Part shown: positions 43,339-51,586 of the stretch, one piece after another
Layout of the letters: each line of letters starts with the position of its first letter
Position numbering within the stretch: the first letter of the stretch is position 1
Origin: Akkermansiaceae bacterium UBA5020
GTDB lineage: Bacteria > Verrucomicrobiota > Verrucomicrobiia > Verrucomicrobiales > DEV007
Reading direction: 5' to 3'
Length of the DNA: 64,000 nucleotides
Assembly: GCA_002396885.1 (NCBI GenBank)
Contig: DGXY01000119.1
Location: 62,234-126,233, forward strand
Notes under the pieces: generated by a model
The model's input: the letters and a program-made list of their open reading frames with translations, nothing else
What the model was told of the DNA's origin: nothing
Databases searched by the model: none
Program-made: the position numbers and the translations under genes

Positions 43339-43884
43339 TCAGAATTGCAAAATTATCCGGAGAAAATTGGGGATTTCTGCGGTGTTTTCGAGGGTATGGG
43401 TCGCGGGCACCGTGATCGCTTTCTCGCCACGGATCCGGATCGTGCCGGCAAGACCGGCGGCGATGCCCATTTCAATATCACGGTCGGCGTCCCCGATGAT
43501 CCAGGATTGACGGAGGTCGATCGCAAACCTTTCGGCGGCCGCGAAGATCATTCCCGGGTTGGGTTTCGCGGGATGATCCTCCGGGCCGCCCGTGCCGGTA
43601 TGGGAGTAGATCGCATCGAAGGACGCCCCACCGGTTTCGAGGAGTCCGTTCATGCGGTCGTGGATCTTGGTCAGGGTCTCGGGGCTGATCAATCCCTTGC
43701 CGACACACTTCTGGCTCGTCACGACGATGGCGAGGGTCTCGCGTTCGCGGATGAGGCGGAGAGCTTCGGCGATGCCGGGATTGAGATGAAAGGCCTCGGG
43801 GGAAAGGACATAACCTTCCCCCGGTGACTGATTGACGACCCCGTCGCGGTCGAAGAAGACGCAGCGCCGGAGGGATGGCGTCAT
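43339..43884 (-). CDS. HAD-family phosphatase (GmhB/histidinol-phosphatase-like)
   Basis: A 181-residue HAD hydrolase of the type that includes D-glycero-D-manno-heptose-1,7-bisphosphate phosphatase. Motif I is FFDRDGVVN (Asp12, Asp14), followed by GYVLSPEAFHLNPGIAEAL, VVTSQ (motif II), KPNPGMIFAA (motif III Lys) and IGDADRDIEMG (motif IV). HSHTGTGGPEDH-type sequences occupy the site where GmhB carries zinc Cys residues; those Cys are not conserved here. The start ATG overlaps the stop of the upstream metallophosphatase gene (ATGA), so translation is probably coupled. Confidence 0.88.
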   Translation of the reverse strand: MTPSLRRCVFFDRDGVVNQSPGEGYVLSPEAFHLNPGIAEALRLIRERETLAIVVTSQKCVGKGLISPETLTKIHDRMNGLLETGGASFDAIYSHTGTGGPEDHPAKPNPGMIFAAAERFAIDLRQSWIIGDADRDIEMGIAAGLAGTIRIRGEKAITVPATHTLENTAEIPNFLRIILQF

Positions 43885-44693
43885 GAGCCTGCGGGAAAGG
43901 GCAGGGTGTAGGCCTTCACCATCGTTGCACTGGCAGTGAAGGTGAGGTGATTGAAGGGGATCGGCCCCCCGGCGATGTATTCGCACGAGGTATCGTCTGG
44001 GCCCGAGGTGAACTCGCAAGCCGGGCTCGAGACGCCGCTGTTCAGAATCCCGTCGCGGAAGAGGGTGATGGCCCGGTGGAGATGCCCGGAAAAGATCCCG
44101 CGCAATTGACCGCCCGCCTTGGCGGCGAGGGCCTTCTGGAATTCGGGACCATTCGTGACGAGGAGATGCTCGTCGATCCACTTCGACCCGATCGGGGTGA
44201 GGGGATAGTGGACGAAAATCGCGACCGGTTTCGTGCCGGTGATGCGGTCGAGCACGGCCGCGATCTGTGAATCGCTGAGATGTCCGTGAGGCCCTTCGAC
44301 GGGAGGAACCCTGCCGTCCATCACGAAGAACTCGACCTTTTCCCCGGTGGCTCCGGCGATGCGGTAACAGAGGCGGTCTTCCGACTCGGCGACGAGCGGC
44401 TCAAGAGGGCCAAAGGCGAGCGCATCTCGCATCATGGGGACCTCGTCGTGGTTGCCCGCGGCGTAGTAGACCGGGGCGGGCAAGTTTGCGAGGACTTCGG
44501 CGGCGAGGGCGTAGGCGGCGGGATCGGGATCGTTCACGACGTCGCCGGTGTGGACGATGAAGTCGGGGACGAAGGGCAGCGCGCGAATCCCGGCGACGAG
44601 CGCCTCGGCCCGCTGGCAGGCGTTCGCGGCGCGGATCGTGAGGGAACGATCCGGACCAAAATGGGTATCACTGACGTGGATGATTTCGAGCAC
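43881..44693 (-). CDS. Calcineurin-like metallophosphoesterase (CpdA-like)
   Basis: A 270-residue cytoplasmic enzyme with the binuclear metallophosphatase motifs in order: DTHFG (residues 9-13), HTGDVVND, GNHDE, VHYPL and SGHLHRA. The fold matches CpdA-type phosphodiesterases, some of which hydrolyse cyclic AMP, but the real substrate is unknown. It overlaps the HAD phosphatase gene by 4 bp and is transcribed just downstream of an esterase gene, so the three form a probable unit. Confidence 0.9.
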   Translation of the reverse strand: MLEIIHVSDTHFGPDRSLTIRAANACQRAEALVAGIRALPFVPDFIVHTGDVVNDPDPAAYALAAEVLANLPAPVYYAAGNHDEVPMMRDALAFGPLEPLVAESEDRLCYRIAGATGEKVEFFVMDGRVPPVEGPHGHLSDSQIAAVLDRITGTKPVAIFVHYPLTPIGSKWIDEHLLVTNGPEFQKALAAKAGGQLRGIFSGHLHRAITLFRDGILNSGVSSPACEFTSGPDDTSCEYIAGGPIPFNHLTFTASATMVKAYTLPFPAGS

Positions 44694-44705
44694 GGCGCCG
44701 CGGGG

Positions 44706-45431
44706 TCAGGGTTTGGCGGGCAAAGAGTGGGAAAGGAACCAATCGTAAAGCGCGGGGTTCGCATAGGCCTCGGTCCACGAATCGTGTCCGGCCTCCGGGT
44801 AGACCGTGAATTCGACCTTCGTGTTGCCCGCCTTTTTCAGTGCCTCGACGAGACGAGCCGATTCATCGGGGACCACGACGGAATCTTTTCCGCCGTGAAA
44901 AGCCCACACCGGGAGATGGGGAATGAGCCGCATTTTGTAGGGGATCCCGCCACCGCAGACCGGGGCGATTGCGGCGAAACGCTCCGGTGCGAGGGTCGCG
45001 AAGTGCCAGGTGCCGTAGCCACCCATGCTCAGGCCGGTCAGGTAGATCCGCATGGGATCGATGCGGTATTTCTCCTCCAGTGATTCGATCAGCTCGAGGA
45101 CGGGTTGCTCGGTCCACCATTCCTCGTTGGGGCACTGTGGCGAAGCGAGGAGGAAGGGGAATTTCTGTCCGGCGGCGGCGAGTTTGGGTGGGCCGTGCTT
45201 CGCGACGTTGGCGAGTTGATCGCCCCGCTCTCCGGCCCCGTGGAGAAAGACGACGAGGGGCCAGCGTTTTGCCGGATCGACCTCGTATCCCTCGGGCAGT
45301 GAGAGGAGGTATTCGAGCCGCAGGACTTCGCCGGAGGGCTTTTCAAAGACCTCGCTGGTCGGCTCCGCCGCGAACGCCGAAAGAGTCGTCACGAGGCAGG
45401 CGAGCGGGAGGAGGCGGCGCAGTAGGGTCAT
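44706..45431 (-). CDS. Secreted alpha/beta hydrolase (phospholipase/carboxylesterase-like)
   Basis: A 241-residue exported esterase. The signal peptide (LLRRLLPLACLVTTLSAFAAEP) is followed by PLVVFLHGAGERGDQ and the nucleophile motif GLSMGGYGTW; the Asp in HGGKDSVVVPDES and His in EAGHDSW complete the triad. SPQCPNEEWWT is a segment typical of this PVC-type carboxylesterase group. It is the first gene of a minus-strand unit with the metallophosphatase and HAD genes, 12 bp apart. Start selected at the signal peptide; the upstream frame has no support. Confidence 0.88.
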   Translation of the reverse strand: MTLLRRLLPLACLVTTLSAFAAEPTSEVFEKPSGEVLRLEYLLSLPEGYEVDPAKRWPLVVFLHGAGERGDQLANVAKHGPPKLAAAGQKFPFLLASPQCPNEEWWTEQPVLELIESLEEKYRIDPMRIYLTGLSMGGYGTWHFATLAPERFAAIAPVCGGGIPYKMRLIPHLPVWAFHGGKDSVVVPDESARLVEALKKAGNTKVEFTVYPEAGHDSWTEAYANPALYDWFLSHSLPAKP

Positions 45432-45522
45432 CTCGACGGAGGATACGCCGCAGGGCCCGCGCTGCCAGCGAAAAAGCACGCCACTGGCGCGGATCGCCGC
45501 GAGCCGACCTTCGTGGCCCCCC

Positions 45523-46386
45523 TCACCCGGCAAACACTCCCCGCAAATACTCCGCATCATAACGAACATCCGCCTCTACCCCATTCGGGAGCTGGGTGCC
45601 CTCGATGTGGACCCAGGCGTCGAGCCAGCCGATGTCGCGCATGGCGTCGCGCATCTTGCCGAAATCGATGTTGCCCTGGCCGTAGAGGCCTTCGAAATCC
45701 TTGGCGTGGAATTCGCAGATGCGCTCTTTGCCCAGCCGGCGAATGGCTTCGCCGTAGTCCTCGCCCTCTTTTTCCATATTGGCGACGTCGTACCAGACCT
45801 GGATATGGGGCGAAGCGACCGCGTCGAGGATCGTTTCCAACACGGGCGCTTTCAGGGTGGACTCGATGCCGTAGAGAATGCCCGCCTCTTCGGCGAGGGG
45901 CGCCAATTTTTTGAGAATGCCGGTGACTTTTTCGATCCCGGCCTCGTCGCCGGCGAGGCTGCCTTTTCCAAAGAAGGCCAGCAGCACGCAGCGTGACTTC
46001 AGGCGTTGAGCCACCTTGGGGCTCGCGAGGACCCACTTTTCCGCCGCGGGTTCGCTTTTCAGCGGCACTCCGTTGAGAACGGCCAGCGCGAGCGAAGGGA
46101 CCGCGATCCCGAGTTCGGCGGATTTGGAAAGGTAGGTGTCCTGCAGCTTCTCGTCGAAGAGCGGCAGCCATCCCTGGGCATTGGGTGTGCCCCCGAAATC
46201 GACCTGCACCCCGTCGAGCCCGATGCGTTTCGCGAGATCGAGCGCGGCGGGCTGCGCGGCGAGCTTCATCGTCCAGTCACAGGCTCCGATCTTGATTCGC
46301 ATGTCCGCGGTGGCGGCGCGCAAGGCATCGACCTGACCCGCGAGGGTGGCGAGGGCAGTGGTGTGGAGGAAGGTGCGGCGTTTCAT
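45523..46386 (-). CDS. Sugar phosphate isomerase/epimerase-like TIM-barrel protein
   Basis: A 287-residue protein of the xylose-isomerase-like TIM-barrel family. The N-terminus MKRRTFLHTTALATLAGQVDAL resembles a Tat-type signal, so the protein may be exported. Motifs include KIGACDWTMKL near residue 32, LGIAVPSLALAV, GIESTL (a metal Glu), VWYDVANM and EFHAKDFEGL (acidic/His metal ligands). The exact isomerisation is unknown. The gene is divergent from the double metallopeptidase at 46607, and the 220-bp interval probably carries both promoters. Confidence 0.87.
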   Translation of the reverse strand: MKRRTFLHTTALATLAGQVDALRAATADMRIKIGACDWTMKLAAQPAALDLAKRIGLDGVQVDFGGTPNAQGWLPLFDEKLQDTYLSKSAELGIAVPSLALAVLNGVPLKSEPAAEKWVLASPKVAQRLKSRCVLLAFFGKGSLAGDEAGIEKVTGILKKLAPLAEEAGILYGIESTLKAPVLETILDAVASPHIQVWYDVANMEKEGEDYGEAIRRLGKERICEFHAKDFEGLYGQGNIDFGKMRDAMRDIGWLDAWVHIEGTQLPNGVEADVRYDAEYLRGVFAG

Positions 46387-46606
46387 GGCGGAATAGCTTA
46401 CAAAGAATCGGGCGCTTGTCTTCGCGCATCGACGCCATGATGCTTGCCATGCGGCTTTTCCCGCCCTTCACCTCACCCGCAGATCATTCCTGTCATCCTC
46501 CGCCTTTTCAGAAATCCCCGCTTCGGCGTCCATCATGATGAGGCAACGCGCTTCGGAAAACTTCTTTCGAAAAGATTCACCCCTTGAAACTCTCTTCACT
46601 CTCGCG

Positions 46607-48361
46607 ATGAACCCTCTTCGATGCCTCCCTTTTTTCTCGTTTCTTCTCCTGATCCAGGCCTCCGCCGAGCCGCCGCGACCACAGCTGCAGATCCTCAACG
46701 GCACCGACGTGCCGATCGCGGTCTTCTGGCTGAAGTCGGAGAACGAGCGGGTACCGAACGGCAAGGTGGAGCCTGACAAAGACACTATCATCACCACCAC
46801 GATCGGTCACCGTTTTGCGATCGTGGATGGGAACGGCGGCGAGACCGTGGTTGAGAGCCAGGAGTCGGTGCAGGCATACCGGTTCGGGGGCATCCCCGCC
46901 TTCTACACCCAGCGGATCGAGGCGAACGGATATCCCATCGTCGCCTCGGCCAAGGTGAATCCCTATGCGTTGAAGGAGGCGGCCTACTTGATCGACCTGC
47001 TGCTCGCGAAGCGCCCCGATGTGCGCAAGGCGATGATCGCGAGCGGTTCGCGGCTCTGCATCCATGCCTGGAATGAATTCACGACGGACCTGCCGGAATT
47101 TTCCCGGCTCGGCGCTTCAACGCATCCATCCTTTCCCACGATCGACGGGAAGGACTACTGGGATGCCCGCGCCCGTGGTCTCGGCGGCAGCGCGACGGAT
47201 CCCTATTGCTCCTGCGGCGAGGAGAACCTGCTCGGGTATCCTGGCGATCCCTACTCGACCGAGAACATCCTCATCCATGAATTCGCCCACAACCTCCACC
47301 TGCGAGGACTCAACAACGTCGACCCCACCTTCGACGAGCGGCTCAAGGCCGCCTACGTCGCGGCGATGAAGAAGGGACTTTGGAAGGGCAAATACGCCGG
47401 GGTGAACCATCACGAGTATTTCGCCGAGGGCGTGCAGTCGTGGTTCGACAACAACCGCGAGAATGACCACGACCACAACGAGGTCAACAACCGCGCCGAG
47501 TTGGTCGCCCACGATCCGGGGTTGGCCGCGCTCTGCCGCGAGGTCTTCGGCGACACGGAGCTGAAATACACCAAACCGCTGACTCGCCTGCAGGGCCATC
47601 TGGCCGGCTATGATCCGGCGTCGGCGCCCACCTTCGTCTGGCCGGAGCGCCTCGTATCGGCCAAGGCGGCGATCCGCGCCGCGGCCGAGGCGCGGAATGA
47701 AAAGGCGGACGCCAAACCCGCGCGCGAGATCCGGACGGTCCTCGGCTGGCAAGTCCAACTGCACCGCGATCTTCTTGAGAAAGAGACGGACGCCACCGCG
47801 AAGGCACTCGCGTTGCTCGAAGGACAGCTTGCCGAAATCATCCAGGCCGTGCCGCCACCGGCCCTGACCGAACTCCAAAAGGTGCCACTTTATTTCAATC
47901 CCGAATACCCCGGGGTGCGCCCTCGGGCCGAATATCATCCCGGGGCGGATTGGCTGAAAGAAAACGGCCGCGATCCGGCGATGGTCCGCGGGGTCGAGTT
48001 CACGAACATCCGCCACTTCAAGGAGGAGACGGACCGCATGCCGAATTTCACCCTCCACGAGCTCGCTCACGCCTTTCACCATCGCTTTCTTCCGATGGGC
48101 TTCGCCAACCCGGAGATCCGGCTCGCCTACGAGGTGGCGAAAAAAGGCGGCGGCTACAAGAAGGTCGAGCGCCGCCTCGGTGGATCCAGGCCGAATACCT
48201 TCGAACGCGCCTACGCCCTGACAAACCCACAAGAATACTTCGCCGAGACGAGCGAGGCCTTCTTTTCAAAGAACGATTTCTTTCCCTTTACGAACGAAGA
48301 GCTCTCGAAACACGACCCCGGCATGACGGAGCTGTTGCGGGACTTGTGGGGAGTGAGGTGA
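46607..48361 (+). CDS. Secreted protein with two tandem zinc metallopeptidase-like domains
   Basis: A 584-residue exported protein with signal peptide MNPLRCLPFFSFLLLIQASA. The first domain carries ILIHEFAHNLHLRGL and a downstream NHHEYFAEGVQSWF; the second repeats the arrangement with FTLHELAHAFHHRFL and NPQEYFAETSEAFFS. In each, HExxH provides two zinc ligands and the later Glu in EYFAE probably a third. The Lys/Glu-rich segment near residue 385 is a linker or coiled coil. Both sites look intact, so both may be active. Substrate unknown. Confidence 0.83.
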   Translation: MNPLRCLPFFSFLLLIQASAEPPRPQLQILNGTDVPIAVFWLKSENERVPNGKVEPDKDTIITTTIGHRFAIVDGNGGETVVESQESVQAYRFGGIPAFYTQRIEANGYPIVASAKVNPYALKEAAYLIDLLLAKRPDVRKAMIASGSRLCIHAWNEFTTDLPEFSRLGASTHPSFPTIDGKDYWDARARGLGGSATDPYCSCGEENLLGYPGDPYSTENILIHEFAHNLHLRGLNNVDPTFDERLKAAYVAAMKKGLWKGKYAGVNHHEYFAEGVQSWFDNNRENDHDHNEVNNRAELVAHDPGLAALCREVFGDTELKYTKPLTRLQGHLAGYDPASAPTFVWPERLVSAKAAIRAAAEARNEKADAKPAREIRTVLGWQVQLHRDLLEKETDATAKALALLEGQLAEIIQAVPPPALTELQKVPLYFNPEYPGVRPRAEYHPGADWLKENGRDPAMVRGVEFTNIRHFKEETDRMPNFTLHELAHAFHHRFLPMGFANPEIRLAYEVAKKGGGYKKVERRLGGSRPNTFERAYALTNPQEYFAETSEAFFSKNDFFPFTNEELSKHDPGMTELLRDLWGVR

Positions 48362-48494
48362 AGGGCTGGATTTCCCGCGCTGTTCCGGGCGTAGCGATCG
48401 AACCAGCCGACGGGACTGGGCCCCAGGACGGGAATCATGGCGAGGGCGGAGCGAAGAGACAAGGTTGCGCGCCGTGCCCACCCTGAAAACGGAA

Positions 48495-48530
48495 AAGGGG
48501 CTCTACGATCCTTTGGATCGCGAGCCCCTT
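48495..48530 (-). terminator. Rho-independent terminator-like hairpin after the mini-lipoprotein
   Basis: A perfect nine-base stem AAGGGGCTC/GAGCCCCTT with an inner GATCC/GGATC pairing. On the minus strand the stem is followed by TTTT. It lies 77 bp downstream of the stop of the mini-lipoprotein gene and fits as its terminator. Confidence 0.7.
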
Positions 48531-48606
48531 CGTGTCGCCGGCGTCCGACGACCGACCCTCGCGCGGGGCAGAGGGTGGGCCGCCTGACCGGTGCGATGGT
48601 TCGGTC

Positions 48607-48723
48607 TTACTTTGCGTAAACGACCGGAGCGGGCGCCGCGGGGACGGCCTGCTGCTTCTTGTGCCCACAGGCACCAAGAGTGAGAGCGGCGAAAACGAGG
48701 GTGAGGAGGGCGATCAGTTTCAT
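48607..48723 (-). CDS. Mini-lipoprotein (38 residues, entericidin-like)
   Basis: A short gene: MKLIALLTLVFAALTLGACG has a signal peptide with the lipobox LGAC (Cys19) and is followed by HKKQQAVPAAPAPVV. The predicted mature lipoprotein has about 20 residues, rich in Lys, Gln, Pro and Ala. Such small lipoproteins resemble entericidin-type proteins, but sequence identity is limited to the signal and Cys. The hairpin at 48495 on one side and the hairpin at 48770 on the other bracket it. LspA, encoded at 5.4 kb, should process it. Confidence 0.6.
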   Translation of the reverse strand: MKLIALLTLVFAALTLGACGHKKQQAVPAAPAPVVYAK

Positions 48724-48769
48724 GTTATCGGATGGGATTTGGGATTTGGAGTTGGATTCAAAAAGCAAA

Positions 48770-48791
48770 GAGGACCGGTCCCCCGGTCCTC
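48770..48791 (-). promoter_or_regulatory. Perfect hairpin upstream of the mini-lipoprotein gene
   Basis: GAGGACCGG/CCGGTCCTC is a perfect nine-base stem with a four-base loop. On the minus strand it is followed by TTTGCTTTTTG, like a terminator or attenuator, and it ends 47 bp before the lipoprotein start. It may end a minus-strand transcript from further upstream or control the lipoprotein gene. Confidence 0.5.
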
Positions 48792-49104
48792 TCCGCCTGC
48801 GCGGTCAAAAGCTGGACCGGAAGAAGGCGTTAGCCCCCGCGATCCTTGATTGACCATCCCTGATACGGGGCTTCGGGGGGGATTCTTAGAAAATTTTAAA
48901 AATTTTGTTTTCCGGAATGTCGGGGGCCTCGCGGCGCTTGCCATGAGGGCGAATTCCCGCGCCTTCCCATCCGCTCTAGCGATTCTGGTCCCGGAATTGC
49001 CGCATTCGTCCACCCGCGCACAAGCGGAGCAGACTAATTCGCAAGACGTGCGCGGCGGCAGGCGGGACCGGGTGCGAGCTTTCAAAAGACACGTGTCGAT
49101 CTCC

Positions 49105-50301
49105 ATGAAAACCCCAAAAGCCTTCGCCCTTGGCATGATCGCCTCTTCCCTGCTCGTTTGCCCGATGATGGCGCAAACCACGCAATTCGTGGGGGCCACC
49201 TCCGATCCCGTCAACGCCAATCTCCGCCTTCGTAGTGGCAGTGTCCCGCCTCAGCCGGGGGTCGAGTTGTTCGTCTTCGATCCGCTCGGCAGTCCCACCC
49301 CAGGCGATCCGCCCTACGGTACGAAATACACGCTCACGTTCAAAACGAGTGAGCAACCGGCCTCGGTCGTCGCTATTCCCGGCAAGGTGTTGTCCTACGC
49401 CTATTCCACCGGAACTTCCGGTGACCCTGCCTTTCCCGATGAGCTGGTCATCGAGTTCACGCATGGGCCCTACGCCGGAGGCGTGGAGGCGGAGCTGCCG
49501 GGCCCTCCGTCCGATTTTTCGATCGCCATCATTCCCGCGGACGGCACCGGGATTCCCGCATCTCTGCGCGGTTCCTACATGGCCACGAATATCAGCCCGC
49601 TGGCTTGGAAATTGATCCCGCCGTCCGGTGCCAGTATCAGCTTCGGGTTTGAGATTACCGGAAACAACGGGCAGGTCGCCTTCTTCGATCTCTTTGTCCC
49701 TGACTCCCTGATCGCCGATTGGTCAGCTTGGTTGGGGCGCTCGTTGACCCGGGAGGATCTGGCCTTGTTCTCCAACAATGAACAGGCTTCGACCCGCTTC
49801 GCGAGGGTCGAGGGCGCGAATCCAGGGGCTCTGATCGAGATCCAGCTCAGTTTCAACCCCACTTCCAATCTCGTCTTGGATTTGATCGAGCCGGATCCAT
49901 CGCAACCGGAGCCCGCCTCGGCGAAATCCTTCGCTCGGCCCAAGGCCCTGCCTCCCCTCGCGAAAGTGAAGAAGCGCCTCACCGTGGGTGAAGCTCCCGT
50001 CCTGAGTCTTCTCGCGACCAGCCGGGTCGTTCCTTACCGTCGGAAGGTGACCCTCTACGGATGGGCGAGGTATGGAGCTCCGGGTGAGATCGTCAAGATC
50101 ACCCAGCAGAGCCGCATCGCGACACGCGGACCGAAACAGGCCGTCATCAAAAAGCTGCACCTCGATGCTGATGGCAAGTTCGTTACCTCGATCAAGATGT
50201 TGAAGACCGACAAATTCAAGGCCTCCCATGTCTCGGCCGGTGGCATCGCCAGCACCACCAGGCCCTTGCGCATCACCGTGCGCGGAGGGGGACGCAACTG
50301 A
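49105..50301 (+). CDS. Secreted protein of unknown function with C-terminal beta module
   Basis: A 398-residue exported protein. A signal peptide (residues 1-23, ending in MMAQT) is followed by a long Pro/Ser/Thr-rich beta region with SVPPQPGVELFVFDPLGSP and a segment similar to PEP-CTERM-type proteins. A Pro/Ala/Lys linker near residue 270 leads to a final 100-residue module with VVPYRRKVTLYGWARYGA and ASTTRPLRITV, similar in layout to the end of the protein at 22.6 kb. No enzyme motif was seen. The start at 49105 was chosen at the signal peptide. Confidence 0.72.
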   Translation: MKTPKAFALGMIASSLLVCPMMAQTTQFVGATSDPVNANLRLRSGSVPPQPGVELFVFDPLGSPTPGDPPYGTKYTLTFKTSEQPASVVAIPGKVLSYAYSTGTSGDPAFPDELVIEFTHGPYAGGVEAELPGPPSDFSIAIIPADGTGIPASLRGSYMATNISPLAWKLIPPSGASISFGFEITGNNGQVAFFDLFVPDSLIADWSAWLGRSLTREDLALFSNNEQASTRFARVEGANPGALIEIQLSFNPTSNLVLDLIEPDPSQPEPASAKSFARPKALPPLAKVKKRLTVGEAPVLSLLATSRVVPYRRKVTLYGWARYGAPGEIVKITQQSRIATRGPKQAVIKKLHLDADGKFVTSIKMLKTDKFKASHVSAGGIASTTRPLRITVRGGGRN

Positions 50302-50455
50302 CGAGGGTCGGGAGGAGTTCGAGCACGCGCGAATTGGGTCAGGGGCTTTCGTCTGAAAGGGATTTCTGCCTCCCGCCGCCCGGTCATCGGTGATGAGGGC
50401 TGGAATATCGGTGCATTTTCCCTCGCCTCTCGCAACAGTCGGGGCATCCTGCCGC

Positions 50456-51304
50456 ATGAACCTTCCTGCCAGCGTGACCCTTCGCGAATTGAAGCCTGGA
50501 TTCCCCGTTCTCGATGTATCCCATCCCCGCTGCTCCGGATCCATCGCGCTGCTTGGCGCCCACGTCATGGAGTGGACTCCCGTCCGACAAAAGCCCGTCC
50601 TTTTCATGAGCGATAAGGCCGTCTTTGCTGAGGGAGAACCCATCCGCGGCGGCCTCCCCGTTTGTTGGCCGTGGTTCGGCGGCCGGGAGGACCTGCCCAG
50701 TCACGGGTTTGCCCGCTTGCGTTTCTGGGACTTCGTCCGGGGCGAGGATTCGGCCGAGGGCGTCGAACTCGTGTTTCGGCTCCACGGCAACGGAGACCTC
50801 GGATGGCCCTATCCCTTCGAGCTGAACTTGAACGTGCACCTGGGCGAAACCCTTGCGGTCGCGCTGGAAATGAAACACCTCGGAGAATCGACCGTGGAGA
50901 TCACCGCCGCCCTTCACACCTACCTCCGTGTCGGTGCGATCGAACAGACCCGAGTCGAAGGTCTCGCGGGATCGCACTACCTCGATTCCCTCGACGATCA
51001 CCGAAAGAGGTCCCAGGTGGGTGCGGTGATCTTTGATCGCGAGGTCGACCGAGTTTATCTCGCCGACGGAGACGTGCGGGTGGTTGATCCGGTTTGGCAG
51101 CGCACCCTCGACATCGACAAGTCCGGCAGTCGCGCGACCGTCGTGTGGAACCCTTGGATCGAAAAATCGAAGCGACTCGCTGACCTGCCCGATGACGCCT
51201 ATCACGATTTCCTCTGCATCGAGGCCGCCAATACCAGCGGGGATGTCGTCAGACTTGCGCCCCAAGGGACCCACCTCCTGCGGCAGATGATCCGCGTGGG
51301 GTAG
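50456..51304 (+). CDS. D-hexose-6-phosphate mutarotase-like protein
   Basis: A 282-residue aldose 1-epimerase-fold enzyme. GLPVCWPWFGGREDLPSHGFARLRFW (the YeaD-type motif with the conserved His) and TYLRVGAIEQTRVEGLAG, with the catalytic Glu region near the C-terminus (DFLCIEAANTSGDVVRLAPQ), fit glucose-6-phosphate 1-epimerase-like mutarotases. The enzyme interconverts alpha and beta anomers of hexose-6-phosphates in the cytoplasm. The start at 50456 gives a typical N-terminus; 22 upstream codons do not. The gene sits alone. Confidence 0.88.
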   Translation: MNLPASVTLRELKPGFPVLDVSHPRCSGSIALLGAHVMEWTPVRQKPVLFMSDKAVFAEGEPIRGGLPVCWPWFGGREDLPSHGFARLRFWDFVRGEDSAEGVELVFRLHGNGDLGWPYPFELNLNVHLGETLAVALEMKHLGESTVEITAALHTYLRVGAIEQTRVEGLAGSHYLDSLDDHRKRSQVGAVIFDREVDRVYLADGDVRVVDPVWQRTLDIDKSGSRATVVWNPWIEKSKRLADLPDDAYHDFLCIEAANTSGDVVRLAPQGTHLLRQMIRVG

Positions 51305-51586
51305 GCTGCGCGATGGAAGAGAAATCGGGCCTTGCATGAAAGGCTCCCTGATGTGATGACGGGGATCCACGGCTTTCCTCCAAGTCCAAGGTGCGCCTCA
51401 TCGAACGGCCAGTCCATCCTCCGCTGTTGGCAGGAAGACTCGCGGACGTCCCCGATCCGCTCGGCAGACGGTGGCTGAGCGCCGAAAACAAGCCCTTCGT
51501 CCCCTGCACTGATTGCGTGAGGCACTTCCCACCTTCCGCGCTTGCCCTGGCCGGCGGTTTTTTGGTATTTTTACCGGGCTACCTCC

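Noticed and set aside
43339..44181. A longer HAD protein of 280 residues starting at 44181.
   Set aside because: The first 99 codons overlap the metallophosphatase gene on the same strand and show no domain; the ATGA overlap at 43884 fits better.
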